64,000 nt of DNA from Karalla daura (Eukaryota > Chordata > Actinopteri > Chaetodontiformes > Leiognathidae). The notes under the pieces were generated by a model. The model saw only the letters and a list, made by a program, of their open reading frames with translations. It was not told the origin of the DNA and did no database searches. Below, piece after piece: positions 39,843 through 51,800 of this stretch. The stretch is taken from positions 24,085,070-24,149,069 of the forward strand of contig CM055189.1 of assembly GCA_029224185.1 (NCBI GenBank). The letters run 5' to 3'. Position 1 is the first letter of the stretch, and each line of letters begins with the position of its first letter. The position numbers were made by a program, and so were the translations under genes.

Positions 39843-42800
39843 ACCACTTCGACTCCCTCCACCCATTTCCAGGGCGTCATCAGGGACACATTTGCTCCCT
39901 GTGTGGAAGTAGCCATTTATTTGCACATATATTCATGGAAATGATGACAGCTAATAAAGAGGCGAATCTTCTTTCCGTGTGTTTTTACTTCACGGTGCAT
40001 CTTGATGGCGGCCATTATGTGATTTTGATAGATGTCTCTCCATAGTCACAGTCACTGGCGGAAAAATGCACACAGCATGCCCCCCAGTATGAATACCGAG
40101 ATATACAATTCCATTAAGTTGCAGGGGAACCCCATTTTAATAGAGAGGTAGTGTTTACTTTTATTACATGATTTGATTTGGTCCATTATCATGCACTGTG
40201 CAAAGAATGCACCAAGGATCGTATCTAATCCAGCTTTTTGCATAAAATATTCATAGACAATTACGACTTTGTAATAGTAACACTTGAAACTGTTATTAAA
40301 TATAAAAAAAAGCTAAAAACCAAAATGTATTTTTCACGTATCTGATACTTATCTGAGGGCTTCTATTACATGGCTGGTTTTGAGGATATATTCAGTTTTC
40401 TTTTTTAATGTGAATGTTGTTTGTCTAGTGGAGTGGATGTGTGCATTGTGACAATATTCAAATGAAAATGACTACAAAGTCCATGTATGTTTGTATTTAC
40501 ATACTTTAGTCAAGCTGATTTTACCTAAAACAAAGATCTGAGTGCTTCCTCCAGTGATGCTGCAGGGTATGATCTCTCCTTGGTGCTTAGACTCAGGTCA
40601 TTTATGTGAACACAGTGAGAACGAGATTTCAACTCTTAAAACTGCACAAACCAAGATTTGTGAAAATCTCAGTAATCTTTTGCTGAAACAGATTATCCTG
40701 ACATCAGAGATATTGCCACTAAATGCGGAGACGTGTACATTGCTGCTCAGGCAAAATGGCTTTGAAAGGAACTGTTGTTCTCATTCCCATGGGTTTCTCC
40801 ATCAACGTCTCCAGTCCTGTCTTAAATGGAAGTGAAGGGGTGCATCTCAGTACCATGCTGCGGTGCCAATGATCAAGTGCTCAATTGTCTCTGACAAAAA
40901 AACAAAAAAACTGCCGCCACGATCCCCTGAGATGCTTCTCCTTGAGAACAATCTTGGGCATTCACAAGCTTTTCATTTTGTATTTGACTTTCGACATTAT
41001 TTGTTGTTCAGCAGAGTCTACACCCATGGACACATCTCCAATGCTAATCCAGTAACACATTTCACACAAACAGGGTGCCGGGGCTCTGCACGTTGAGTAA
41101 TTCCTTTTGATAAGTGACCCTACATGGTCTACTGTATGCATAATGACAGACTTGGAAACAGCTGGAGTGTGTTGATGATCAATGCCTGTCTTTTCAACAC
41201 AATAACTGTGAGGCCAGAGAATGGCTGAGTAGCCGATGCTACTGCTGCAGCCTGGCCACTGGAGTGAGTGGCCCACTCCTGTATGCCTTTTAAAGTTACA
41301 CTCCATCCATCCGGACAAGGCTTGGGCTCGAATTCAGCTGTGTGGATGGAGGCAGTGCTGATATATATATTAAAAAAAAAGAAAATCAGTGCGGAGTGTG
41401 GTAGAATTGTAGGACTGGAGGAGGATTCAACACCCCTCCTCTCTTGCTCCGTCTCTCCCAGCTGACTGGGTATGAATAATTGACCCCATAGTCTGGGCCC
41501 CTGCTCATTACTGGGGGAAGTGTCGGCCTGGTTTGTGATGCTATGAGGGAGGGCGCAAGCGCCCACAGTCCGCATGCCAGGCTTGGTTTTCTCCTCTACC
41601 TCTGACCACACACCAGTCCTTCATCTTTAATGGCCTGAGCCGTGATCGGACATCCAGCCTCTCCAACCTTCCAGCCTTGCCCACTTCATCAAGCAGGTGA
41701 ATGGGTTGGCAGGAACTCCTCTACTGGCAGAGAGGAGTTATTCAAGAATTCTTCTGAATTCTCCAGTGAATTGAAGAGTTTTGGGCAGAATTATCAAAGG
41801 GTGCAGGGGTAGACGGGGGAGAGAAACACTGACATCCAGGAAAGTTCTGTGGGAAAGTTTTCAGGTACACACTCAAACTATAAGAAAACTATTCATGGTC
41901 TTAAGGTGAGTATTCAACTTGCATGGAGTCACGGCTATTTTGATATTGAAGTTTGGAAAGTCGTCTGAAGAAAAGTTGAGAGGGGCAAAGGACGTTGACT
42001 AAAATACAAATACACAGCGCAAATAAAATTGAACTCCAGATATCATCATGTCAGACAGGTGGAAAGTGAATCCTGTGCACAGGTTACAGGGATTCTTAAC
42101 TCTCCATGCAGCCCAGTGCATCTCAACCCTCCATATCCACACAAAAAGGACCTATAAGGCGGGTGAGCAAAGCCCCTGAAAACTGGTGAGGAAGACGATA
42201 GCTGACAAGACGCCCCCTTAAACATCAATCAGACTAGTCTGTCCGCTTGGTTCCCTGCAGAGAGATCCATGGGAGGCAAAAGAGGGACCACACAAAACAA
42301 GGAGCCTACAAATGAGCAGCCACAGTATGGATAGCTATGTGATGAGCAGCCAAACTAGACAGCGACAAGGGATGGATGATGAACACGTGTGGGTCACATC
42401 TTCAAGGACACTTCAATTGTGTGCTCGCGCACTTTTGGAGAATAAAGGTGAAACATAAAGGGCACCACATTTTTTAATGAATAAGCATTTTGTTGTTAAA
42501 TTGATGCTGGTTCTAATAGTATTTGTAAAACAGTTTTTCTAATAAATTCTTTGCTATCACAATCTATTCAAATCTGAAGCAGTAAACTACAAGGACAAAG
42601 TCAAGGTGTATAGGAAAAGCAATTAAATTTAAAAATTGTATCTATCAAGACTGCTCAGGTTTGCAGTATTTCATATTAGCTGACATACAAGTAGGATAGG
42701 TGCAAGTTATTTTCATTACTGATGTTTAGTCCTTGTGGGTTTTATCACATTTTCTCAAGCTCATGTTTTCCTGTCAGGCTGTAGTGACTGTGTCTGATCA

Positions 42801-42995
42801 TTGAAGTCTCATCTTATCAAAAATCTTGTTTCTGTTGATTAAAAGTTTACATTATAGTGAGCTCTGAATCCATTAGAAATCACAACTGTAACATATCAAA
42901 CACTTGAAAGCATTAGGTGAGTTTGTGAGAGGAGTAATAAAACATTAATTCACCATCCGCTATAATTACCTGGGTGGCAGTCGTGGCAGTAGCAT

Positions 42996-43002
42996 GGTGT
43001 TG
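42996..43002 (+). repeat. target-site duplication, left copy (GGTGTTG)
   Basis: This 7-bp direct repeat immediately precedes the left inverted-arm tip and matches the 7 bp after the right tip exactly. The next bases outward differ, so the duplication is 7 bp with tips CA...TG. Confidence 0.85.
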
Positions 43003-44168
43003 CAACCCGTTCTCATCCCAACGCGTCAAATACCGACTATTTGTCACGCCCCTAAGCGTTGCATATGGACGCCAAGGGTACCCTTCCGCGTCTGTTTATT
43101 GACGCTCCGGGTTTTCCATTCACTCTCATGCAAACCCCAGCTCGGCAGGACGGGACGCTGAGAGCAGAGGCTCCAGCCAAAGCCCCTAAACGTCAAATAG
43201 AAACGCGGAGGGTAGAAATCCGCGTCCGGATTTGATGCTGCGAGTTCTGCATTGACTCTCATGCAGACCCCGGCTCGGCAGGACGGGACGCTGAGAGCAG
43301 AGGCTCCAGCCAAAGCCCCTAAACGTCAAATAGAACCGCGGAGGGTAGAAATCCGCGTCCGGATTTGACGCTGCGAGTTCTGCATTGACTCTCATGCAGA
43401 CCCCGGCTCGGCAGGACGGGACGCTGAGAGCAGAGGCTCCAGCCAAAGCCCCTAAACGTCAAATAGAACCGCGGAGGGTAGAAATCCGCGTCCGGATTTG
43501 ACGCTGCGAGTTCTGCATTGACTCTCATGCAGACCCCGGCTCGGCAGGACGGGACGCTGAGAGCAGAGGCTCCAGCCAAAGCCCCTAAACGTCAAATAGA
43601 ACCGCGGAGGGTAGAAATCCGCGTCCGGATTTGACGCTGCGAGTTCTGCATTGACTCTCATGCAGACCCCGGCTCGGCAGGACGGGGCGCTGAGAGCAGA
43701 GGCTCCAGCCAAAGCCCCTAAACGTCAAATAGAACCGCGGAGGGTAGAAATCCGCGTCCGGATTTGACGCTGCGAGTTCTGCATTGACTCTCATGCAGAC
43801 CCCGGCTCGGCAGGACGGGACGCTGAGAGCAGAGACTCCAGCCGTCCATTCACTCCCATAATAACCCGGTCACGCGAAGCATGACGCCGCTTACTACTGT
43901 CTCATTGAAGAACCGAGTATCCTCTGCCCGGAAGTGTTTTTCTCACTATTTTCTCACTATTTGTACACTTTGTCCCGAGAATATATCCACTGACACGTTA
44001 AACAAGGCCAAAATGTGAGATACCTGGCTAAATAACTACGTAAATAATGTGAATTTATACTAAAACAACAATGATAACAGTGGATAAATTGGATTTCAAC
44101 AGACTGTTTACATTTACTTTGGACCCGCCCCCCTCACGTGTGCGGCGTGTTACCATGGAAACGAAAGG
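43003..44168 (+). repeat. left inverted arm of foldback element (1,166 bp)
   Basis: It reads, from the tip: about 80 bp unique, a diverged edge copy of the 133-bp unit, five full units, a diverged inner copy, then about 310 bp of non-repetitive arm ending ACGAAAGG. Outside the array it is nearly identical to the reverse complement of the right arm. I saw one local difference, near 43895-43898 (ACTACTG against ACTAGTG). It is 266 bp longer than the right arm, which is exactly two 133-bp units. Confidence 0.9.
43171..43835 (-). repeat. 133-bp tandem array, 5 units (left arm)
   Basis: Unit starts (CTCCAGCC register) fall at 43171, 43304, 43437, 43570 and 43703, and the next register mark is at 43836: exact 133-bp spacing. 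Each unit holds about 12 CpGs and units differ by only a few bases. The repeated 86-residue minus-strand frames here are not genes: 133 is not a multiple of 3, so the frame shifts at every unit, and the series simply lacks stop codons. Diverged partial units flank the array on both sides. Confidence 0.95.
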
Positions 44169-46090
44169 ACGGCGTTGCTTCAGGTAGTCTCGTCAGGGTT
44201 TCCCCAAAAAAATGTATACAGACTTTAAATTATTGTAAAGTAAACGTCAATTAAAATGCATTTAATTTTCAAACTGTAATGGAATTTCTAAACATTATTT
44301 TTATTTGATTTTTTATCATCTAAAGTCTATGCCATGAGACCTACAAAAGTCACCGAATTAATTGCAGCTACTGAAAGTGAAATATGCAAATAGAGAATTG
44401 TGTGCAATCCACATTGTCAGCAGTGACTGGATCAAATTATTGATTATGATTATTATTATTATTATTATTTGGTCGTTCTCCGTCTCACAGAGAGAGACAG
44501 ACAGAGAGAGACAGAAATATGTCATGTTTATACATATTTCTTTGAATATTGACTTGGTATATGAGAATCTCTGAGCTCTGATGAGAAGATTGAAAGATTG
44601 ATGAGAAGAAGAAATTGTGGTCAGGAACCTTGGAAGCTTATTATAGATTTTGGGGCCTGCTTGAACGGTGTTGCTTCTGACCTCCCCATAAACATTCTAA
44701 AATGTCATCCTCATTGCTCAAAAAATCTATGGAGGGCTGGTTCTTGCCATAAGTGTTATGGGCAGTCACATGGAGCGCCATCTGCTGGAGGGGTCCTGTC
44801 ATGTCACCCTTGGCATGTCCTTCAATTGTGTATGGCCCTCTCAGACACTTTCTGAGGTAGTAGGAGCCTGAAACTCAGCACGATGGATGCTCTTGACCTA
44901 CTATTGAACATAGTAAAATTTCAGCCATTTAGCTCAAAGTGTTGAGGTGGAGTCCCTGATTGAACAATGAGAGGGTCTAAAAGCTATAGCAAACTAGACC
45001 ATCAGATTCTGAAGGCCAATCTGGAGGAGATCTCTTTCTAAAGGTGCTGTGAATCTGACATTTTAGTATGTTGTAGGGGGCCCCTGGACAAGATGATATG
45101 TGTTGGTTTGGTCCTGATTGGAGCCATACTTTTCAAAGGGCGGGGCTTTGAACGTTCGCCATTTCCCACCTTTGAGGACTTGCCACGGTCTCAAAAATAC
45201 ACCAAATGGCCTGAAACGCAGTCTGCAGACCCCATAGCGGACCTGGAACAGATCCTCCGAGCCCTGCCTCCATAGACCCTTGGGGGCCCTTGGGGACGCA
45301 AAGTTGCTCTAGGAAGGTGCTATTAACTTGGAGGCAGCAGATCCTAATACAAGACCTTCTGACAAGTAACATAAACAAAAACCAGGAGGAAATTCCAAGG
45401 GGAAGGTATTTTTCTCTCCCCTCCTCCCTTTTGACTCAGACACATTAGGACTACAAACAAAATGGCGGAGCGCATGAGTGTGTATTGCAATGTAGTTCAT
45501 TTTTGGTTAAGGCTTCAGGGGGTTCAGAAAACCTCTTTCTAAGAAATATATATAACTACAACATATATATTTATTTAATGTGACACAGTACATTATGAAT
45601 CATAAACATTTACATTTATTAGAACTAGTGTAGAACTAGTAGACACTGCATAGCCAGCTTATCATGTGCGGCGCGGCTATGACGTCATGAAAAAGTGCGG
45701 CGTGGTGGCTGCTGGGAGTTGGAGTTGTGTCAGAGTGAAAACGTAGTAAACCATAATAAACAGTTGTGGGGTTACCTCTCCAATAGTCTCGGTTCCTGAG
45801 TTTTTGGCAGTCATAAGAGCAGTTCAAGAAACCCTACACCTCGGACGCTTCATTAGTTTAGTTTCGATTCCTGCCTCAGTCTGCAAATAGTAAACACTCA
45901 CTTTGTGTCGCAGACTGAAGAGGGTGCATTCAAAGTCAAAATTGCTTCAGCAACGTTTGAAAACCACTTCCTGTGCTTTTTTGTTTATTTGTAAGAACTA
46001 ACAAACAAAAGATCAGATCCACTCACTGAAGGAATAAAAGGAGACTATAAGGAAGCGAATTATGTCGGCACAAATGCGAAGCGAAACAAC
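44169..46090. other. interior of the foldback element, no transposase seen
   Basis: About 1.9 kb of unique sequence between the arms. Short frames (60-85 residues, e.g. 44598-44855 and 45093-45275 on +) show no recognisable domain. It contains an (ATT)n microsatellite at about 44447-44469, an octamer ATGCAAAT at 44384-44391, a CTCF-like site at 44775-44788 and a GC-rich patch near 45660-45730. It may be a degenerate transposase region or captured unrelated DNA. Confidence 0.6.
44775..44788 (-). promoter_or_regulatory. perfect CTCF core consensus match
   Basis: On the minus strand this reads CCAGCAGATGGCGC, which satisfies every position of the CTCF core consensus CCASYAGRKGGCRS. It lies inside the transposon interior, about 18.7 kb upstream of pou4f2. 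CTCF binds such cores to anchor chromatin loops and insulators, and vertebrate transposons are known to spread CTCF sites. Occupancy is unknown. Confidence 0.45.
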
Positions 46091-46990
46091 CCTTTCGTTT
46101 CCATGGTAACACGCCGCACACGTGAGGGGGGCGGGTCCAAAGTAAATGTAAACAGTCTGTTGAAATCCAATTTATCCACTGTTATCATTGTTGTTTTAGT
46201 ATAAATTCACATTATTTACGTAGTTATTTAGCCAGGTATCTCACATTTTGGCCTTGTTTAACGTGTCAGTGGATATATTCTCGGGACAAAGTGTACAAAT
46301 AGTGAGAAAATAGTGAGAAAAACACTTCCGGGCAGAGGATACTCGGTTCTTCAATGAGACACTAGTAAGCGGCGTCATGCTTCGCGTGACCGGGTTATTA
46401 TGGGAGTGAATGGACGGCTGGAGCCTCTGCTCTCAGCGTCCCGTCCTGCCGAGCCGGGGTCTGCATGAGAGTCAATGCAGAACTCGCAGCGTCAAATCCG
46501 GACGCGGATTTCTACCCTCCGCGGTTCTATTTGACGTTTAGGGGCTTTGGCTGGAGCCTCTGCTCTCAGCGCCCCGTCCTGCCGAGCCGGGGTCTGCATG
46601 AGAGTCAATGCAGAACTCGCAGCGTCAAATCCGGACGCGGATTTCTACCCTCCGCGGTTCTATTTGACGTTTAGGGGCTTTGGCTGGAGCCTCTGCTCTC
46701 AGCGTCCCGTCCTGCCGAGCCGGGGTCTGCATGAGAGTCAATGCAGAACTCGCAGCATCAAATCCGGACGCGGATTTCTACCCTCCGCGTTTCTATTTGA
46801 CGTTTAGGGGCTTTGGCTGGAGCCTCTGCTCTCAGCGTCCCGTCCTGCCGAGCTGGGGTTTGCATGAGAGTGAATGGAAAACCCGGAGCGTCAATAAACA
46901 GACGCGGAAGGGTACCCTTGGCGTCCATATGCAACGCTTAGGGGCGTGACAAATAGTCGGTATTTGACGCGTTGGGATGAGAACGGGTTG
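46091..46990 (-). repeat. right inverted arm of foldback element (900 bp)
   Basis: Reverse complement of the left arm, from CCTTTCGT at the inner boundary to the tip GGGTTG. It has three 133-bp units instead of five. The outermost unit shares the diagnostic bases of the outermost left unit, and the innermost units also correspond, so the copy-number difference lies in the middle of the array. Confidence 0.9.
46424..46822 (+). repeat. 133-bp tandem array, 3 units (right arm)
   Basis: Mirror-image array of the same 133-bp unit, with register marks (GGCTGGAG) at 46416, 46549, 46682 and 46815. The GCGCCCCGTC variant near 46567 corresponds to the variant near 43685 in the left array. The outermost unit's GCATCAAATCC and CCGCGTTTC variants match the outermost left unit. 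Confidence 0.95.
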
Positions 46991-46997
46991 GGTGTTG
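46991..46997 (+). repeat. target-site duplication, right copy (GGTGTTG)
   Basis: Exact match to 42996-43002, directly abutting the right arm tip. Confidence 0.85.
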
Positions 46998-48689
46998 ATA
47001 TCCCACCACGCTACCTGTTAGACTGGGATGGCTGAGCAGTTAAAAACTCTCAGCTATTTCACAGATCTCCTCTCCGACCCCGTTCTCTTATAGTCCCCAC
47101 ATGCTCACAGTGACGTTCATGCACCATTACCACCACTCTTTAACCTTAACTTGAAAAAAGCTTGAAAAAAGACAAATCAGGAAAATTTCTGTCATGAATG
47201 ATGATTGAATGGCCTCTTATTTCTATTCTACCCACATTTATCACCATTTATCTCTGAATCACAGCGACAAAAGTCACTTCTTAGTACATACGAATATTTT
47301 GTATTCACGTTGCATCAGGGTCTTGACATCATTTTGCCAGAGTGAAGCTGAACTGAGAATAAGACATTTGTTTATGGGCTCCCTGGTGACTGTAGGTGCT
47401 GTACAGACCCAGGTTTTGTTCGTACTCAGCGGTTTATTGTCGTCGGCAACAACAATAATCTAATATTGTCTGTGTGGACAAACATACAACCATGTGAACA
47501 AACAGCACCAAGCAAGAGCTTAAAAATCCCCTGTATCCGTTTCTAAGCATTACACCCCAAACTCTGAGCATGCGCAGTGCAAAACGTTTGAGTGGCACAA
47601 GTTTGAGTGCACAGAAACAAAGACGAAGAGAGAGGTGTCTTACCCACATTGTGGATGAAGGGGATTATCAGAGCTGTTCCTGGTTGTTTCGTTGGTCGCA
47701 GGCAGCCGAGGAATCTGGAGGAGAATATCGCAGAGCTGTCATTGTGTTTTGGGGAGGGGGGAGAGGGAGAGGGACTGTTTGAACTGGGAGTAAACGCTGT
47801 GAAAATGGTGGAGCTGGCATATTTACACCCAGGGTCTGCACAGGGGGATTACATGCAAGGTTTTTTTTTTCTTTTTTTGTCACACATTTTGACAGCATCA
47901 TCTCATGGAGGTTTTTGAAGGCTTCCCCTCATTAGTTGGGCTGGGGCTGCATTTAGTGCAGCTTTGAGTTCATAAAGACAATGGCTGCCAAACCTCAAGG
48001 CCCTCACAAACAGCAAAGGAGAGGGCAACAATCAAAGTGCCCCTGGTCCATCTCGCCAAACATGACAAAAAAGTCATCAGCTCATTTACATGACAACCGC
48101 AGAGCCCCAAATGGATCTAAACAGATATAAGTGAAGAGTGAAGTCAACCTAATTGTGCCTCAGAGGGCATGCTCTGTATCCGCAGTAAAGAGATGCCACT
48201 GACTGCAACTGCAACTAAAAGATTTAACTGGTTTCACTCCTCTTCACAACTGTGTTACAATCCCTGGGCAATAAACTGTATTACAGTAAGACCACAATGC
48301 AGGGAAATAAACAGCTGCACATTATTCTCGATAGTTCATCTGACAATGAATTCCACGAGTAACTAATTCATCTGTTGACGTAAGACATGCCAAAAAGGTA
48401 AAGTGAAAATGCTGTTTAATTGTTTTGTTCACTGTGCTGGGTGAATGTCTTTAGATTTGTCAATACTGTCTGGATGAAGCAAGACGATAGGAGACATTAC
48501 CAAGGCCTCTGAAAAGTGAGATGGATGGTTTTAGGACTTTTTAGGGAATGGACTAAATGATCATGGCTTTAGGTTTCCACATTCTCCTTTCACTTAATCA
48601 GCACACATTACACATTAGTTGAATTTATCTTCAGACTTACAATAGAATGGCAACACAAAATCTTGTAGTTAATATAAAAAATGCATTTT
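46998..48689. other. intergenic, right flank of the foldback element
   Basis: Unique DNA with no coding signal. A T-run pair lies near 47862-47879. The frames at 47434-47649 (-) and 47607-47918 (+) show no domain. Confidence 0.5.
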
Positions 48690-48835
48690 TATGGACTGTG
48701 GGATGAAAATACCAGGGAAAAGCCGTGCGGACACAGGGGAAACATGCAAACTTCACATCGAGAGGCCCCTGACTAAGATTTGAACCAAGGACCTTTCCGG
48801 TTCAACGCGATTCACCAAGTCACCTTGTTGCCCCA
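48690..48835 (+). repeat. teleost interspersed repeat, forward copy
   Basis: It reads GGACTGTGGGATGAAAAT, ACACAGGGGAAACATGCAAA, CTTCACATCGAGAGGCCCC, then TTTGAACCAAGGACCTT and a CACCAAGTCACCTTGTTGCC end. Same family as 32905-33030 (opposite strand) and 58436-58690. Several substitutions from the form I remember indicate an old copy. Confidence 0.6.
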
Positions 48836-51800
48836 AACAAACTTCACACAAACTTTATTTGTGTGTATTTGATGTGAGAGAAGCCAGAAAAAAACAACGA
48901 TTCAAGTCGCTTTGTTTGATGATGAGGATGAAAATCAGTTAAAGGCACATCTTAAATGGCTCCTCCATTTACTCTTTGTGTTGCGTTGCCTTCTCCTCAA
49001 AAGCAGCACAACAACCTACTTGTGTTACAACCTCTCGCTCCGTCGTTTAGTCACAGCAAAGTATTTACCCACCAATTACCCACAGATACCCTTGCTCTCG
49101 TTTCAGCTGGGGCCGCATAAAAGGGATCAAACAACAACAACAGTGAAGGCTCCTCAGCGAAAAGAGACACATTATAATCTGAGCAGACGCCAGAAAGAGG
49201 GGTATGGAAGGAGCTCGTATTGATGGAGACGAAATTGAACTTGATTAAAAAGCAAACAAAACAAACCCCCGACAAAACACAAACACTCCATACACTTTGT
49301 GAATGGCCCCGGCACAAAGCGAGTGTGTAGCTATTCCAGTGCTCCCGAGGAGGCGGGATGAAAAAGACAAGTGTTTAAAAGGAGAGATCTTCCTCTGTTT
49401 GGCTGACATATTTACACAATTATGTGCAGGATCCAAAGCAGTGCAACCAGCATTTCTCCATCTCAACAAGTCACAAGAAGTTTTTTTTTTTTTTGCCTCA
49501 CCTCCCTTTTTTTACTTTGGTGTCAAGCTGATTAAATGAGAGTGTGTGACACAGATCTGCTCAGTAATAACATCCGGCAGAACAGTGTCATCACTTCTCC
49601 TGATGGAGTTGCACTGACTTAACCAACTCTCCATCAATTAACATTAAGGCTGTTAGCGCACACATTAGTGCATCTCAGCCGCACACGCCCAGTGAAGCTC
49701 TTCTGTTGCATTTGTGATTTCTTAAAACACGGGTGTGATTGAATGTTTTCACTGACAGGGCTCAAAATTGGAGCTCGGCTCTAATTGGCTCATTTACATC
49801 ACTAGCTACACCAAACAAAATCTTCTCGCATCGATTCCTACAGGATGATTAAAAGCATCGCACCTTGGCTTGTTCGGGGGGAAGACAACATATTTACAGG
49901 TGGATGTGTCACCTTCTCATAATAAAAGAGATCCTGCAATAAAAGTACAATAACAGACATGGTATGAAATATAATGCTATGGGCAATTAAATTCAGCCGC
50001 ACGAGAGGGACCACACAGCCCTTATACATATTCACTCCACTGCTGAAATCCATAGGAATTGCTAAGTCATCTTCCATGTCTCTGAGGCATTCACGTACAA
50101 TGGCACTTTTATCATATGCTTATCAGTGGCGGCCCCTCTCTTATAGAGCTCGATCTTTTGGCCCCTCAATCACGGAGCATATTACTCCTCTGTCAGAGCA
50201 AAGCACTTCCTAACGACAGCGAGGCCAGCTGGGACTGAGGAGAGGGCAGGAGGCACATGCATTAACATAATAATCCAACCACACTCCCACAGGCCCCGGG
50301 GCCAGACAGCATATTAGGTAGCCCCCCCCCCCCCCCCCCCCTTCATGAAGGTCCTTGCAGAGAAATAAAGCTGCTTTACGGCGGAACTGTCAACCTGTGG
50401 TGAAGGTGAAGCTTTACCTGTGCTAATTGTTGACTGAAAAAAAAAACCCCATGGTGTTATTCCCACTCCACACATGTGTAAATAGTGATCTTTAAACATG
50501 TAGAAAATGCCTACGTGCTGGATAATGTGAGGTATAACTTAACCTAGTTCTGAATATCTCAGCATGGATTAAAGGGAATCAGTAAGCCCGTTTCTTTCTC
50601 TCCCTTTCTGTGCCAAACTTTGCTTTGTTGCCCTCTGCATCATATTGCAACACAACATAACCCAGTAGCCTGACACATATTTCTGAGTATAGGAAGCATC
50701 TCCTCGCCTCCTCATACTTACTGAAGTGAAATGCGGAGAGACACAGGCTTTGAGGACAAGAGAGACCGAGAGGGGAGAGAACGAGGGGGTTGGGTGTGGG
50801 TTCTGCAGCCTTCCCTGTGGCATAAACTGGGGAGTGTTAGCAGCATGCACTGAGGCCTGTGATCCTTTGGTCTGGAGTCCCATGGTACCTTGTGTGGCCT
50901 GCACATTCCTAACCACACGAGACACTTGCTATCATTTCGTCAAAGCCATCATAATAAAGCCGCGCAGCAATAACATGCTGCTTATGCCTGAAGATACAGC
51001 AGGAGAAAAAAAAAAGAAGAGCAACAACAGAAAAAAAAACTCCAGTTCAGATATTCAGAGAAACTTCAGCCCTTGCCAAACCTAATTCAGTGTCATAACT
51101 ACTGGGAGAAAAATAAAGTTCATAAAGAGAAAAAAGCTAGGCAGTCCTGTATTGAGAAAGCAGCAGCAAATATCTGTGTGGAGCGTTTTCATTGGGAGGG
51201 CCTGTCTAGCACCGCCCGACTGTCAGAGCACCTCTAATGTGAGTGTCCCACTGACTGCTGCGGCAGGCCTGTCAGCCGCTGGTTGGGCTCCTTGACTGAA
51301 GACTCTCACTAGCAGTTCACACACACAGGAAAGCCTCAGTGGCGAGAGGGAGAGAGAGAGGGAGGCAGGCGGGGAGGAAGAGAGGATTGAAGAGGAAAAA
51401 GGATCTCCACAAATCATTTCGATCAAGAGACAAGGTAGTGGTGAGGTAGGCCTCCCCACGCACCCCCGCCCCGCGAGGAGACAACTCTGTAATTGGTGGA
51501 AAGGGCCGCCTGTCCGTGGCCGCGCGCACCTTCAGATCTCTCCCAGGACAGCCCAGGCAACGTGCCAATTACTGCCAATTGTTGGACTGTGGTTGAGATG
51601 TGGACAGTTGTCCGCATGGAATAAGAGTGAAGGCTTGGCAAACGCTGCTGCTGATGCTGATATCATACAGCGGCAATTAAAGCTGGCCCACTGTTAGCCC
51701 ACATACGTTTATAAAACAAGCCAATACAGTCCTCTTCCATGAAATAGTGGGTGTGGAGTCGAGAAAAAATGATTTAACGCAAGCCATCTTGTTAACACCT

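Larger units (their letters stand above)
37486..42995. other. intergenic, no gene recognised
   Basis: Includes a perfect hairpin (38107-38137), (TG)n at 38569-38613, (CT)n(CA)n at 39749-39842, and a unique AT-rich block at 40000-40250 that looks like conserved non-coding DNA. The 160-codon frame at 41129-41611 (-) shows no domain. Confidence 0.45.
43003..46990. mobile_element. foldback-type DNA transposon with long inverted arms and 133-bp internal tandem arrays, non-autonomous
   Basis: The element is 3,988 bp long, bounded by CAACCCGTTCTCATCC at the left and its exact reverse complement at the right. It is flanked by a perfect 7-bp direct repeat, GGTGTTG (42996-43002 and 46991-46997), read as a target-site duplication. 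The arms are inverted copies of 1,166 and 900 bp. The 1.9-kb interior shows no long frame and no transposase motif, so it is probably mobilised in trans. Long arms with tandem arrays recall foldback or Galileo-like elements (P superfamily, 7-bp duplications in Galileo), and 6-7 bp duplications are also described for Dada elements. I cannot assign a superfamily. Near-identity of the arms suggests a young copy or gene conversion between arms. Confidence 0.9.

Noticed and set aside
43044..43794. Series of near-identical 69-89 residue frames (MAGASALS.../MRVNAELAAS...) on the minus strand, mirrored on + at 46465-46949
   Set aside because: They are read-through of a 133-bp tandem array. The unit is not a multiple of three, so the frame rotates each unit, and the same frames appear in mirror image in both transposon arms. 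No start, domain or codon pattern supports a protein.
48912..49223. 103-residue frame upstream of the pou4f2 desert as a possible gene exon
   Set aside because: No domain, no good splice pair around it, and it partly continues from an interspersed-repeat copy. Not distinguishable from chance.
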